64,000 bases of DNA from Ravibacter sp037191015. Its GTDB lineage: Bacteria > Bacteroidota > Bacteroidia > Cytophagales > Spirosomataceae. This document shows positions 54,901-63,304 of the stretch, in pieces; the first letter of the stretch is position 1; every line of letters starts with the position of its first letter. The notes under the pieces were generated by a model that was not told the DNA's origin, made no database searches, and worked only from the letters and a program-made list of their open reading frames with translations. The stretch spans positions 78,050 through 142,049 of the forward strand of contig JBBCKD010000026.1 of NCBI GenBank assembly GCA_037191015.1, in the 5' to 3' direction. The translations under genes and the position numbers were made by a program.

Positions 54901-55416
54901 TTCCCCTTTTTCGTCGCTTACCTTACCCCTGATGCTCGGAGCGGCAGCAAATTCAATCAGCGGCTGCGTATCGGGAAAGGAAACCGACGGGGTCGTACGC
55001 GTTTGCTCTTTGTTTTTTACATAAATAAGAATAGAGCGCGCATTGATTTGCCTGTAACCTAAATGAGTATTAGCCAGTACGAGATCCAGCGTGGTTTTGA
55101 TGTCACGCTTCATCCTGGATAAACTTATATCCGTATACGTCTCCACTTCGTTCATCGGCATGACAAACGAAAGTCCCGTTTTTTGCTCGATCCGTTTCAG
55201 CACTGTTTTGAGACTTTCTTTCTGAGCGCTTAACGTAACGGTCATCTGGTGGAGCTCCTGGCTGTTGCCAGAGCTGGCAGTCAGAAGCTGGATCGTGCCG
55301 ATTAGCAATATCAAATAGGATAAAGTGACCCGCATAGCTGACCGGATTAAGGCGTGTTTCCACGGTATTCGTTTTGAACGGGAATGGCACGCAATCTTAG
55401 TTAAAGATAATTGCAT
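51958..55416 (-). CDS. SusC/RagA-family TonB-linked outer-membrane transporter with STN domain
   Basis: 1152 aa. A signal region is followed by an STN domain (about 60-130: ESLKTVLKRIEQKTG), a carboxypeptidase-D-regulatory-like domain (about 160-235), the TonB box EEVVVVGYGTQKKT, plug (VDGIPRSFQQLDP, VLKDAAAVAPYGVAGANG), and a ~22-strand barrel ending VLSFGISLSL. The STN domain means the transporter signals to the upstream FecR/ECF-sigma pair, so the locus is self-regulated by its substrate. Confidence 0.97.
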   Translation of the reverse strand: MQLSLTKIACHSRSKRIPWKHALIRSAMRVTLSYLILLIGTIQLLTASSGNSQELHQMTVTLSAQKESLKTVLKRIEQKTGLSFVMPMNEVETYTDISLSRMKRDIKTTLDLVLANTHLGYRQINARSILIYVKNKEQTRTTPSVSFPDTQPLIEFAAAPSIRGKVSDEKGEALPGVSILVKGTQQGTITDENGNFQLDVYEGAILVLSFVGYETREIRVGTETFLTLSLKVDQKSLEEVVVVGYGTQKKTSVTAAVSSMKGEEIANVPVANLSNSLGGRLSGVIVKQGSGEPGKDGSSIFIRGISTTGATQPLLIVDGIPRSFQQLDPNSIETFTVLKDAAAVAPYGVAGANGVVLVTTKKGQSGKATITYNGYVGFQNPTALPKYVNSVQFATLKNEIARSEGLPLPYDDEALRKFADGSDPDVYSPDQVLDFVITKNSPMTYHNLEMTGGTDKVKYYAGFGYLYQRGMWTPTYSNRYNLNFNIEGKISDYTTVSLNLNGRINSASYPNSDQPANATGRILELIGYAHPGYGPMVFSNGMYGRHVMPAIYGSGYLKDRSTGIFTQLNIEQELPFLKGFKLRGTIAYDPTFTSIKGWATPNHLATIDLSKTPYVINDGIFGETKPSIRQEAGQSQQFTYQAGFDYLKSLGHHNLSVLGLFEARANDSWSLGATRRNYNLYIDEINMGSSSSSDMTTSGTSDRARQVGLVYRVAYDYAGKYLLEASGRYDGHYFFAPDRRFGFFPAFSAGWRLSEENFLKNQFTWLDNLKIRASYGEVGALAGSPFQYLSTYSVTGPGYVIGGNAVQIVSERAEPNPFITWERARKTDIGIELSLFRSLLNLEVDYFYEKRSNMLVAPDVVTPLEYGIGLSQVNAGIMENRGIDLSAGVNYRPAKDFLIQLNGTFTFAKNKLLQTFENTVTYNNPNRRRTGRPLGTQFGYESLGFFQPEDFESNGTLKPGIATQPWGAVRPGDIRYRDMNGDGKIDVNDEVAIGDPNQSPRIIYGFSPKLQYKNWSLDILFQGAAKTHLYHVNEMAWAFFNGMNAYEENLDYWRPDNRDAKHPRLTGAPTANNSQASSFWMRNAAYLRLKNATLSYRIPDSIAGKIGIHNARVYASGQNILTWSKLIYWDPESTFRSYPQQKVLSFGISLSL

Positions 55417-55464
55417 AACTTTACGTGTTTTTAATAGTTACTGATTAGTTGTTAAGAACATCCC

Positions 55465-55492
55465 GGCCATCCGGCTCCTACCCCGGATGGCC
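55465..55492 (-). terminator. Hairpin between fecR and susC
   Basis: GGCCATCCGG (55465-55474) pairs with CCGGATGGCC (55483-55492) over an 8-nt loop, 55 nt after the FecR stop. No T-run follows on the minus strand. It probably separates the regulator and transporter transcripts, fitting a separate ECF-dependent promoter for susC. Confidence 0.55.
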
Positions 55493-55546
55493 ATCTTCAT
55501 TGATTTCTAATAGGTTATCATAAGGTATAAGGGTTTAGGTTAAGTC

Positions 55547-56572
55547 TTAAGGTTCACATGCAATGCCGCCGGTGATAGTTATTTTATCGTCTCCTTTGCT
55601 GTAATGGGCCTGTCTTATACCGCACACCATTTCCAGGATTTCGTCCAGATTTTCATTTCCGAGGAACCATGCGTTGATGCGGCAGTTTTCGATCCCGGGA
55701 TTTTCAATGTCGATATGGCTGCCAAAGTGCTTTTGCAGGATATCGGCGGCCTGCCGGAGCGTAATATCATCGAAAATAATACCCTGCGATTTCCATACGA
55801 TTTCTTCGGCTGCTTTGACATCCGTTTTTTGGAAGCCGCTGGTGAGCGTGTTGACCGTAAGCCGTTCGTCGGGATGAACCAGGCTCAGCGCCTGTGTCTC
55901 ATCTGAAACCTGCACCAGTCCCCTTTCTACCGTAACGACCACATTCCTGTTCCTTGCATTTATGTTGAAGGCCGTTCCCAATACATTGGTTGAAATATTA
56001 CCCGTACGGACGATAAACGGCTTGTTGTTGTCGTGAATGATATCGAAAAATGCTTCTCCTTTAAGCGTTACTTCCCGCGGGCCTTCTTCGAAAGGGAGGC
56101 TGTAGCTAAGCTCACTGTCGTCATTGAGCAGTACGGTACTGCCGTCGGGGAGCTTTATAAAATCTTTTTTAGTGAAGCGGACTACCGATTCGTCGCCGGG
56201 GTATTCCTGAACGGAGGTGAGGGTAGGGGCGGTACCGGGCGAGTAGAAGAAAAGCCTCCAGCCCACACCCAGTAAAAGCACGAGCATGGCTGCGATACGC
56301 ACCCAATACCACAGCGACACCGGCGCTCTTTCGTATGTTTCGTTGCTGCGTTGCCTGCTGATTATCTTTTCATATAGCTGATCGGCATCCACCGGGACCT
56401 GTATGTCTTTGGAGTCCCGGAAGTGCTCTTCCATGTACCTGGCAATATCCTCCCGGAAATTATTTTGATACTTGCCTGTGAGGATCAGGGACTTCAATTC
56501 CTGCTCCTCGTCCGGGGTAATAGTCCGGTTCAGATATTTTTCCAGTAAAAATTCAAATCGGTGGTCGTTCAT
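55547..56572 (-). CDS. FecR-family anti-sigma factor
   Basis: 341 aa. The N-terminal cytoplasmic anti-sigma domain (LLEKYLNRTITPDEEQELK) is followed by a single TM (about 89-108, VRIAAMLVLLLGVGWRLFF), the FecR domain with KGEAFFDIIHDNNKPFIVRTG in two parts, TNVLGTAFNI, VERGLVQV, and the C-terminal DUF4974 (QAADILQKHFG). It holds the upstream ECF sigma inactive until the SusC STN domain signals. Typical 300-390 aa. Confidence 0.95.
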   Translation of the reverse strand: MNDHRFEFLLEKYLNRTITPDEEQELKSLILTGKYQNNFREDIARYMEEHFRDSKDIQVPVDADQLYEKIISRQRSNETYERAPVSLWYWVRIAAMLVLLLGVGWRLFFYSPGTAPTLTSVQEYPGDESVVRFTKKDFIKLPDGSTVLLNDDSELSYSLPFEEGPREVTLKGEAFFDIIHDNNKPFIVRTGNISTNVLGTAFNINARNRNVVVTVERGLVQVSDETQALSLVHPDERLTVNTLTSGFQKTDVKAAEEIVWKSQGIIFDDITLRQAADILQKHFGSHIDIENPGIENCRINAWFLGNENLDEILEMVCGIRQAHYSKGDDKITITGGIACEP

Positions 56573-56698
56573 GCCGAATCAGGTTTGCCGGGTTCAGAAC
56601 GCCTGGCTGAGTCAGCCGGCTTTCATAAGACATAGAGAAAGCCCGCGGCATGGCAGGGACAGTCGGAACGGAATTTTTTTTTTGGAGACTGAAAGCAG

Positions 56699-57298
56699 CT
56701 ATGAATTTTTCGCTATCAGTTGAGACAGGAGCAGCAAATACAGGCCGACATGAGGAGACAGGTTCTGACGGAGAAACTGCAATGCTCTTACCATATGATT
56801 TTTGACGGTTCCCTGCGAGAGGTTCAGCTCCCGGGCGATGGCCTCGTGGGTCATTCCTTCTTCCCTGGCCATTTTGAAAACCTGTTTCTGCTGGGGAGGG
56901 AGCTTGTCGACCAGTTCGGTCAGGATCTCCTCGTACTGGCTGGCGCGTATCCCGAAATCGGTGTCGTTGACAGTAGGATCAAGGCTTTCTGTATACGCTT
57001 CCCTGCTCCTGGTTTCGGTAGCCCATTTCCGGAACAGCGCATACACCTGGTGATGGGTCATGGTAACCAGGTAGCTTTCGAGATTCCTTACGTTCAGGAA
57101 CTGGCTGCGCCGGTCCCACAGCGAGCAGAAAACCTCCTGAACGACATCGACAGCGAGGTCGGAGGAATTCTGATACCTCATGGCAGTTTTGTAGACTACT
57201 TTCCAGTACCGGTCGTATATCTCCCTGAAAGCGTGCTCCTCACCGGCGGCAAGCCGTTGCAAAATATCGTCCGGATGTAGTATATTGTGCATATCCAT
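56699..57298 (-). CDS. ECF-type RNA polymerase sigma-70 factor
   Basis: 199 aa. Region 2 (RLAAGEEHAFREIYDRYWKV; DLAVDVVQEVFCSLW) and region 4 (LPPQQKQVFKMAREEGMTHE; ELNLSQGTVKNHM) are clear. A hydrophobic C-terminal tail (GLYLLLLSQLI) is common in the Bacteroidota group. Target: probably the susC promoter. 126 nt to fecR, and a palindrome/-7 box upstream. Confidence 0.96.
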   Translation of the reverse strand: MDMHNILHPDDILQRLAAGEEHAFREIYDRYWKVVYKTAMRYQNSSDLAVDVVQEVFCSLWDRRSQFLNVRNLESYLVTMTHHQVYALFRKWATETRSREAYTESLDPTVNDTDFGIRASQYEEILTELVDKLPPQQKQVFKMAREEGMTHEAIARELNLSQGTVKNHMVRALQFLRQNLSPHVGLYLLLLSQLIAKNS

Positions 57299-57353
57299 AC
57301 GATGATTTGCGTCTCTTTGGATAAAGATAGAAAATAAGATTGAACAGTTCGGG

Positions 57354-57389
57354 CAAATATAGTAAAAACAAATATTCCCATGAATATTT
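57354..57389 (-). promoter_or_regulatory. Candidate sigma-gene promoter with overlapping palindrome
   Basis: TATATTTG (57361-57354, minus strand) fits TAnnTTTG. A perfect 8+8 palindrome AAATATTC-CCAT-GAATATTT (57370-57389) covers the -33 region, so a regulator bound there could block or replace -33 recognition. About 55 nt upstream of the sigma-factor ATG. Confidence 0.42.
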
Positions 57390-57445
57390 ATAACGGGTTA
57401 AGTAGGAACGCGGCTAATGGGTTTAAAATTCACTAATCCCGAGAA

Positions 57446-57577
57446 ATGAAAAAATACATCGTGATTTCCTGTCTTATACTGACCGTATGGGACAATTCCG
57501 GCATTAAAGTAGTACGCCAGCCCTGGATGCAGAGCCGGTCAGAATGCTTACAATTCCCGGCCGCGCAGTTTTTATAA
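57446..57577 (+). pseudogene. 43-codon remnant-like reading frame with signal-peptide-like start
   Basis: ATG 57446 to TAA 57575-57577 begins MKKYIVISCLILTVW, a plausible signal or lipoprotein start, then a run with two Trp and no structured domain. Flanked by minus-strand genes on both sides. It may be the decayed 5' end of a gene (for instance a secreted enzyme) or chance. No match recognised. Confidence 0.25.
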
Positions 57578-57623
57578 GGCGTTCGCCGAAAATTGAAAAG
57601 GCATTTACGGTTACGCTTCCCTA

Positions 57624-59069
57624 CTATCTATAGGTAATCCCCAGGTCGTTGTTCCGGACGTCGTTAAGCTTGCGTTTCAGCTCTTCCCGGAAATGGTCGA
57701 CGGTCGCTTTGTACCGCGGGTTCAGGGCCAGGTTGTTGAACTGCTTGCTGTCGTGTTCCATATCAAATAATTCTGTTCCCCCGGACCCGTCTTCGTCATA
57801 TTGGATATAGGCCCATTTTTCGGAGCGGATCAGGAAAGAGAATTTGTTGTTCCGGGACGAAACCGAGAAGGCGTAAGGCCGTACTTCCTTTTGAGGGTCG
57901 TCGAAGAGCCCGGCCAGGCTTTTGCCCTGCAGGTGCGGCGAAGGACTTAAGCCGGCGAGGTTGGCTACGGTAGGGTAGAGGTCCAGCAATTCCGCAAAGG
58001 AATGGCACACTGCCGGTTTTTTTCCCGGAACTTTAATGATAAGCGGTACCCTGGCGGATTCCTCCTTCAGGCTCACCTTCATCCAGAAGCGGTGCTCCCC
58101 AAGATGAAACCCGTGATCGGAGGTAAATATCACGATGGTATTGTCCTCGAGTCCTTCGTCGCGGAGTGCCCGGAGCACCTTGCCCACCTGGGCGTCCATG
58201 AAGGAGACCGACGCGTAATACCCGGCGATGGCTTTTTTCTCCTGCTCTTCCGACATCTGTGCGTTCAGGCTGGTCACGTAATTGATCCCCTGCTGAGGGA
58301 TGTCGTCCCAGTCATTGGCAACCTGCGGCGGCAGGACTATCTGGTTGTGAGGGTACGGCTCGAAATACGCTTTCGGTGCCACAAAGGGCACGTGCGGCCT
58401 CACGAATCCTACAGCGAGAAAAAAGGGCTTGTTCTTATGCTTCCTGATCAGCTCGACGGCCTTTTGGGCAGTCTTCCCATCTGCATGGACCAGGTCGTCG
58501 CCGTCGGCCTGTACTATCGTCATCACATTCCCGCCTTTCCGCTCGATCGTACCGTACGGGTTATTCTGCACCAGCTCGGCTTTGCCGGGCGTCTGCCACT
58601 CTTCCGCCTGGCTGTTGAATTTTTCATCCCAGGAGTCAGCGTCGTCGGTACCGTCCCCGCCGGTTTCGATGTGCGTCGGTATCCCCATATGGAAGATCTT
58701 GCTTACCCGCGCCGTATAGTACCCGTTTTCCTTAAAAAGTTGGGGCCAGGATTTCCTGCCGGGTCCTACCTTCTCCCTTCCGCTGACATACCCGAACGTC
58801 TCCGTCGCATGAGGATAGTAGCCGAACAGGAGCGAGGCACGGGACGGACCGCAGACGGGATACTGGCAATAGGCCCTCGTAAACCGGGTACCTTCCGCAG
58901 CAAGCCGGTCTATATTGGGGGTATGACATGCCTGGTTTTCATAACCGGAGACCGCCGTGGTGGTCAGATCATCAGAGATGATGAACAGTACATTGGGCTT
59001 GCTTTTCTCCTGCGCAACGGCAAATGCCGGCAGGAAAAGCATCATTGAAGCGAATGTCAATTTATTCAT
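57624..59069 (-). CDS. Sulfatase (iduronate-2-sulfatase-like), secreted, copy 1
   Basis: ATG 59069 gives 481 aa with a signal peptide (MNKLTFASMMLFLPAFAVAQ). N-terminal metal Asp pair ISDDLTTT; formylglycine motif CGPSR (C73-R77) followed by ASLLFGYYPH; FTSDHGFHLGEHRFWMKVSL is the C-terminal metal/substrate block. Type I sulfatase, S1_7-like. The start follows 1 nt after the stop of the upstream sulfatase. Near-duplicate of 61847-63304. Confidence 0.93.
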   Translation of the reverse strand: MNKLTFASMMLFLPAFAVAQEKSKPNVLFIISDDLTTTAVSGYENQACHTPNIDRLAAEGTRFTRAYCQYPVCGPSRASLLFGYYPHATETFGYVSGREKVGPGRKSWPQLFKENGYYTARVSKIFHMGIPTHIETGGDGTDDADSWDEKFNSQAEEWQTPGKAELVQNNPYGTIERKGGNVMTIVQADGDDLVHADGKTAQKAVELIRKHKNKPFFLAVGFVRPHVPFVAPKAYFEPYPHNQIVLPPQVANDWDDIPQQGINYVTSLNAQMSEEQEKKAIAGYYASVSFMDAQVGKVLRALRDEGLEDNTIVIFTSDHGFHLGEHRFWMKVSLKEESARVPLIIKVPGKKPAVCHSFAELLDLYPTVANLAGLSPSPHLQGKSLAGLFDDPQKEVRPYAFSVSSRNNKFSFLIRSEKWAYIQYDEDGSGGTELFDMEHDSKQFNNLALNPRYKATVDHFREELKRKLNDVRNNDLGITYR

Positions 59070-59070
59070 T

Positions 59071-60477
59071 TTATCTGCTGCCGGAAAGTTCTTCACTTTT
59101 CAGAATGAACATTTTTTCTATTGTCTCAACCTTTTCCGGGTAAAGCTTAGCCTGATCTTCAGCTTCTGAAATATCATTATTGAGGTCAAAAAGTGACCAT
59201 GCTGAAGATGGTTTCTCGCGTACAATTTTCCAGTTTTGAAACCTGAAGGCTGCGTGATCCCGGTATTTGAAATAAAAAGATTCATGCGGGCTTTCAGTAG
59301 TTTTGCCGGTCAGAACAGGGATGGGGTCTTTCCCGTCAAAAACGATATTTTCAGGTAGTTTTGCTTCGGCCAATCTGACGCAGGCCTGAAGGATATCCGG
59401 AGACCAGAGGGGCGTGTAAATCACCGAACCTGCCTTTATCTTTCCCGGCCAGACAGCAAAGGCCAGAACCCTGAGCCCTCCCTCCCAGCAAGTTACGCCG
59501 CCGCTTCTCAACGGCAGGTTACTGGAAACCTCCAGTCCTCTTTCAGGAAGCATAAAGGCGCCGTTATCAGAATAGAGGAACACAAAAGTGTTTTCCGAAA
59601 TATTCAGCGATTCAAGGGTATGCATCACTCTCCCTATCGCACTATCAAGCGCTGTTACGACGGCGTGATACCGCTTTTTTTTGTCCTTCTCTCCAGGAGC
59701 CAGTCCGTAGGTATGGAACGCCCAGTCGGGCGCCTGCCATTCGGGTTCTTCACCCGGTTTCTGGTTTCCGGGACTGGGGAAATGCGGTGCGTTAAACGGG
59801 AGATACACAAACCAGGGTTTATCTTTTTTGCTGTTTTTTTCAATAAACCGGATCGCAGCATTTGCAAAGAGGTCGGTACTGTAGTCTCCATCTCTGAATA
59901 CTTCCTCTGTATTTTCAAATAAATCATGCTTTCCCTGGTAGATATGCGTGTAATAATCGATGTTGCCGGAAGCATGTCCCAGGTATTCATCAAATCCACG
60001 TTCGGTGGGCCGGGAGCCTGGGGCAAACCCTATATTCCATTTCCCGAAGCAACCTGTAGCGTAATTGTGAGAACTGGTTTTAATTATTGCCGGTATAAGG
60101 ATCTCTGATTGGCGCAACCCTACACCATAATTGCCCCTGATACCCGGGAGCTGCTCTTCCAGTTTATTCCGCTGGGGAATTCTTCCCGTCAGCAGGGCAC
60201 CCCGGGAAACCGTACAGGTAGGTGATGCAGTATAAAAGTTGGTGAGACGGGCTCCCCGTTCTGCTATCTTGTCAAGATGCGGAGTTACTATCCCAGAATT
60301 TGGCCGGTAGGATCTCAGATCGCCATATCCAAGGTTATCAACGGTTATGATTAGAATATTAGGCGGCTTATCTGCGGCTGTCAATGTACAGTTCAGGAAC
60401 AGAAGTAATGATCCTAAAAGCAAAAAGGAATTCTTTGCTCTGTTTTTCCGGTGCTCATCCCTGGAGTAGCCTTTCAT
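59071..60477 (-). CDS. Sulfatase-family protein with atypical CTVSR motif
   Basis: ATG 60477 gives 468 aa (a GTG at 60498 would add 7). Hydrophobic signal segment (about 17-34). The fGly motif reads C88-T-V-S-R92, whereas C-x-P/A-x-R is normally needed for maturation. The first metal motif is VDNLGYGD, and GKWNIG replaces GKWHLG. Later blocks (FLYSDNGAFMLPERG) are normal in form. Fold is sure; activity as a sulfatase is not. It could be a Ser/Cys-independent phosphatase-like relative or an inactive binder. Confidence 0.85.
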   Translation of the reverse strand: MKGYSRDEHRKNRAKNSFLLLGSLLLFLNCTLTAADKPPNILIITVDNLGYGDLRSYRPNSGIVTPHLDKIAERGARLTNFYTASPTCTVSRGALLTGRIPQRNKLEEQLPGIRGNYGVGLRQSEILIPAIIKTSSHNYATGCFGKWNIGFAPGSRPTERGFDEYLGHASGNIDYYTHIYQGKHDLFENTEEVFRDGDYSTDLFANAAIRFIEKNSKKDKPWFVYLPFNAPHFPSPGNQKPGEEPEWQAPDWAFHTYGLAPGEKDKKKRYHAVVTALDSAIGRVMHTLESLNISENTFVFLYSDNGAFMLPERGLEVSSNLPLRSGGVTCWEGGLRVLAFAVWPGKIKAGSVIYTPLWSPDILQACVRLAEAKLPENIVFDGKDPIPVLTGKTTESPHESFYFKYRDHAAFRFQNWKIVREKPSSAWSLFDLNNDISEAEDQAKLYPEKVETIEKMFILKSEELSGSR

Positions 60478-60505
60478 AGTTACAGATTCTTTCAGCACCT
60501 CATAC

Positions 60506-61816
60506 CTATCGGTACATTTTTTTGATTACCTCCTGAAGCTTGCCGACCTTTTTCCTGTCGGTTCGGGTGAGCTGATCCGGGGACAGCGGCGTTTTTTCAT
60601 CACGGTCCCTGCCGAGATCAAATATCTCGCCGGTAGAATATACTTTCCACCGGGTATCCATTGCAAAAGTTTTCGGCACACGATTCCCCCAATTGGGGTC
60701 ATAGTGGCAGAAAACCCATTCACGCTCTTTCGACTTGTCACCAAACAGCAATGGATAAAAACTGACCCCGTCGAGCTTGGGATAGGCATCAGGCGCTGAA
60801 CCCGCTGCCTGGAGGAAAGTGGGTACAAAATCGGTAAAGTCTATCAGAGAGGAGGAAGTGGCGCCGGGCGTAACGCGACCTTTCCAGCTGACCAGCATCG
60901 GCGCATGGATACCTCCGTCGGTTGTTATGCCTTTTTCCCCTTTCCGTTCCACTCCGTTCGCTTCAAAAGTAATGTTCGTGTCGGTGCCGTTGTCTCCAAT
61001 GAAAATGACGATCGTATTTTCAAGCAGGCCCAATCCGGTAAGCTTATTGACCACGTTCCCTACGAGATGGTCCATGTATCTGACCATGTCGTTAAAGTAT
61101 TTCGGGTCCTCCCTGCTACTTTCCGCGAAGTCATCCGAAAACGGCGTCGGTTCGAATGGCGCGTGAGTGAGGCACATAGGGTAGTACAGGAAAAACGGCT
61201 CATCTTTATGCTTTTCGATAAACGACAAGGCAAACCGGTTGAATACGTCGGGCCCGTATTGCCCTTCGAGGGTAACGGAGCTGCCGGTATTTGTATAAAC
61301 GGTCGGGTTTTTATACCGTGAGCCCAGGGTGTCGACCTGCCAGAGACAGAATTCATCGAATCCCGCGTCTGCAGGCAGCGTACCTGTTTTCCCACCGGCC
61401 AGCTGCCGCTGCCGTTCGTTTCCGTAGAGCTGCCATTTCCCGGTAATACCGGTTTTGTAACCCTGCTGCCGCATCATATCCCCGAAAGTGGTTTCATTCG
61501 GGTCGAGCAGCCCGAACCCTATGTAATTCCGGTGGTTATATTTCCCCGTCATCAGCTGCACGCGGGAAGGCGTGCACAGCGGGGTGGAATAGCATCGTTC
61601 GAACTTCATTCCCGAATCCGAGAGGCGGTCCAGGTGCGGTGTAAGCTTTGCTTTATTCCCGTAGCAGCCCAGCATCTCGTAGCCGAGATCGTCTGCCATG
61701 ATCAGGATAATATTCGGTTTTCGCACCGCTGGAAGCCCGGCTGAAAGCTCCGCGGAAATACCCGCCAGGCAGGCGGTGAAAAATGCGGACAGGATTAATA
61801 CGAGTGCTTTTCTCAT
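60506..61816 (-). CDS. Sulfatase, secreted
   Basis: 436 aa, signal peptide (ALVLILSAFFTACLAG). ADDLGYEMLG, fGly motif CTPSR (C81-R85) followed by VQLMTGKYNHRNY, GKWQLYG in the GKWHLG position, and IFIGDNGTDTNI. Type I sulfatase of the short (~440 aa) class. 28 nt separate its stop from the ATG of the sulfatase downstream; 30 nt separate it from the copy-2 sulfatase stop. Confidence 0.92.
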   Translation of the reverse strand: MRKALVLILSAFFTACLAGISAELSAGLPAVRKPNIILIMADDLGYEMLGCYGNKAKLTPHLDRLSDSGMKFERCYSTPLCTPSRVQLMTGKYNHRNYIGFGLLDPNETTFGDMMRQQGYKTGITGKWQLYGNERQRQLAGGKTGTLPADAGFDEFCLWQVDTLGSRYKNPTVYTNTGSSVTLEGQYGPDVFNRFALSFIEKHKDEPFFLYYPMCLTHAPFEPTPFSDDFAESSREDPKYFNDMVRYMDHLVGNVVNKLTGLGLLENTIVIFIGDNGTDTNITFEANGVERKGEKGITTDGGIHAPMLVSWKGRVTPGATSSSLIDFTDFVPTFLQAAGSAPDAYPKLDGVSFYPLLFGDKSKEREWVFCHYDPNWGNRVPKTFAMDTRWKVYSTGEIFDLGRDRDEKTPLSPDQLTRTDRKKVGKLQEVIKKMYR

Positions 61817-61846
61817 TACCGGCCGGGTTTTAGGTAGGGTTGCTTT

Positions 61847-63304
61847 TTACTTTTTCTGGTAGGTAATACCAAGGTCGTTTGTCCGGACGCCTTCCAGCTT
61901 GCGTTTCAGCTCTTCCCGGAAATGGTCGACGGTCGCTTTGTACCGCGGATTCAGGGCGAGGTTATTGAACTGTTTGCTGTCGTGCTCCATATCAAATAAT
62001 TCTATTCCCCCGGACCCGTCTTCGCCGTATTGGATATAGGCCCATTTTTCGGAGCGGATCAGGAACGAAAACTTATTATTCGAGGCCGAAACCGAGAAGG
62101 CGTAAGGACGTACCTGCTTTTTAGGGTCGTCAAAGAGTCCTGCCAGGCTTTTGCCCTGCAGGTGCGGCGATGTTTTCAGCCCGGCAAGATCGGCCACCGT
62201 AGGGTACAAATCCAGCAATTCTGCAAATGAATGGCATACCGCCGGCTTTTTCCCGGGGACTTTAATGATAAGCGGCACCCTGGAGGATTCCTCCTTCAGG
62301 CTCACCTTCATCCAGAAGCGGTGCTCTCCCAGGTGGAAGCCGTGATCGGACGTAAATATCACGATGGTATTATCCTCGAGCCCTTCGTCGCGGAGCGCCT
62401 GGAGCACTTTCCCGAGCTGGTCGTCCAGGAAAGCAGTTGAAGCATAATAGGCGGCAACGGCTTTCTTTTCCTGCTCTTCCGTCATCTGGCCGTTCACACT
62501 GGTCACGTAGTTGATCCCCTGCTGAGGGATGTCATCCCAGTCGTTCATAACCTGCGGCGGTAGTACCATTTGCTCGTGCGGATAAGCGTCGAAATACCTT
62601 TTGGGCGCTACAAACGGCACATGAGGCCTGAAAAAGCCGACAGCCAGGAAAAACGGCTTGTCTTTATGCTTCCCGATCAGCTCCACCGCCCTCTTCGCCG
62701 TCTGTCCGTCGACCATCTCCAGGTCGCTGCCTTCGGCCTGTACAATCTGGAGCAGGTTTCCCCTTTTCCGCTCGATGGTTCCATAGGGGTTGTTCTGTAC
62801 CAGTTCGGCTTTGCCGGGCGTTTGCCATTCTGGTGCTGCGCTGTTAAAAGTTTCGTTCCAGGAGCTTTTGTCATCAGCGCCGTCGGTGCCGTCGATGAAG
62901 TCCTGCGACCCCATATGGAAAATCTTGCCTACCCTCGCCGTATAGTAGCCGTTTTCCTTAAAAAGCTGGGGCCAGGATTTCCTTCCGGGCCCCACGTTCT
63001 CTCTTCCGCTGACATACCCGAACGTCCCTGTAGCATGAGGATAGTAACCAAACAGGAGCGATGCCCTTGAAGGGCCGCATACGGGAAACTGGCAATAAGC
63101 CCTCGTAAACCGGGTACCTTCCGCGGCAAGCCGGTCCATATTAGGAGTTTGGCATGCCTGGTTTTCATACCCGGAGATCGCCGTAGTCGTCAGGTCATCC
63201 GAAATGATGAACAGTACATTGGGTTTACCTTTCTTCTGCGCAACGGCGAGCGCCGGCAGGAAAAGCATTAACAGGGCAAATTTCAATCTACTTTTACTCG
63301 TCAT
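61847..63304 (-). CDS. Sulfatase (iduronate-2-sulfatase-like), secreted, copy 2
   Basis: 485 aa, signal peptide (LKFALLMLFLPALAVAQ). fGly motif CGPSR (C76-R80), ISDDLTTT and FTSDHGFHLGEHRFWMKVSL as in copy 1. Protein and DNA are very similar to 57624-59069 (the last ~200 nt differ at about one base in 15). Its ATG overlaps the TAA of the upstream SusD gene by one base (TAATG), so it is translationally coupled to it. Confidence 0.93.
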   Translation of the reverse strand: MTSKSRLKFALLMLFLPALAVAQKKGKPNVLFIISDDLTTTAISGYENQACQTPNMDRLAAEGTRFTRAYCQFPVCGPSRASLLFGYYPHATGTFGYVSGRENVGPGRKSWPQLFKENGYYTARVGKIFHMGSQDFIDGTDGADDKSSWNETFNSAAPEWQTPGKAELVQNNPYGTIERKRGNLLQIVQAEGSDLEMVDGQTAKRAVELIGKHKDKPFFLAVGFFRPHVPFVAPKRYFDAYPHEQMVLPPQVMNDWDDIPQQGINYVTSVNGQMTEEQEKKAVAAYYASTAFLDDQLGKVLQALRDEGLEDNTIVIFTSDHGFHLGEHRFWMKVSLKEESSRVPLIIKVPGKKPAVCHSFAELLDLYPTVADLAGLKTSPHLQGKSLAGLFDDPKKQVRPYAFSVSASNNKFSFLIRSEKWAYIQYGEDGSGGIELFDMEHDSKQFNNLALNPRYKATVDHFREELKRKLEGVRTNDLGITYQKK

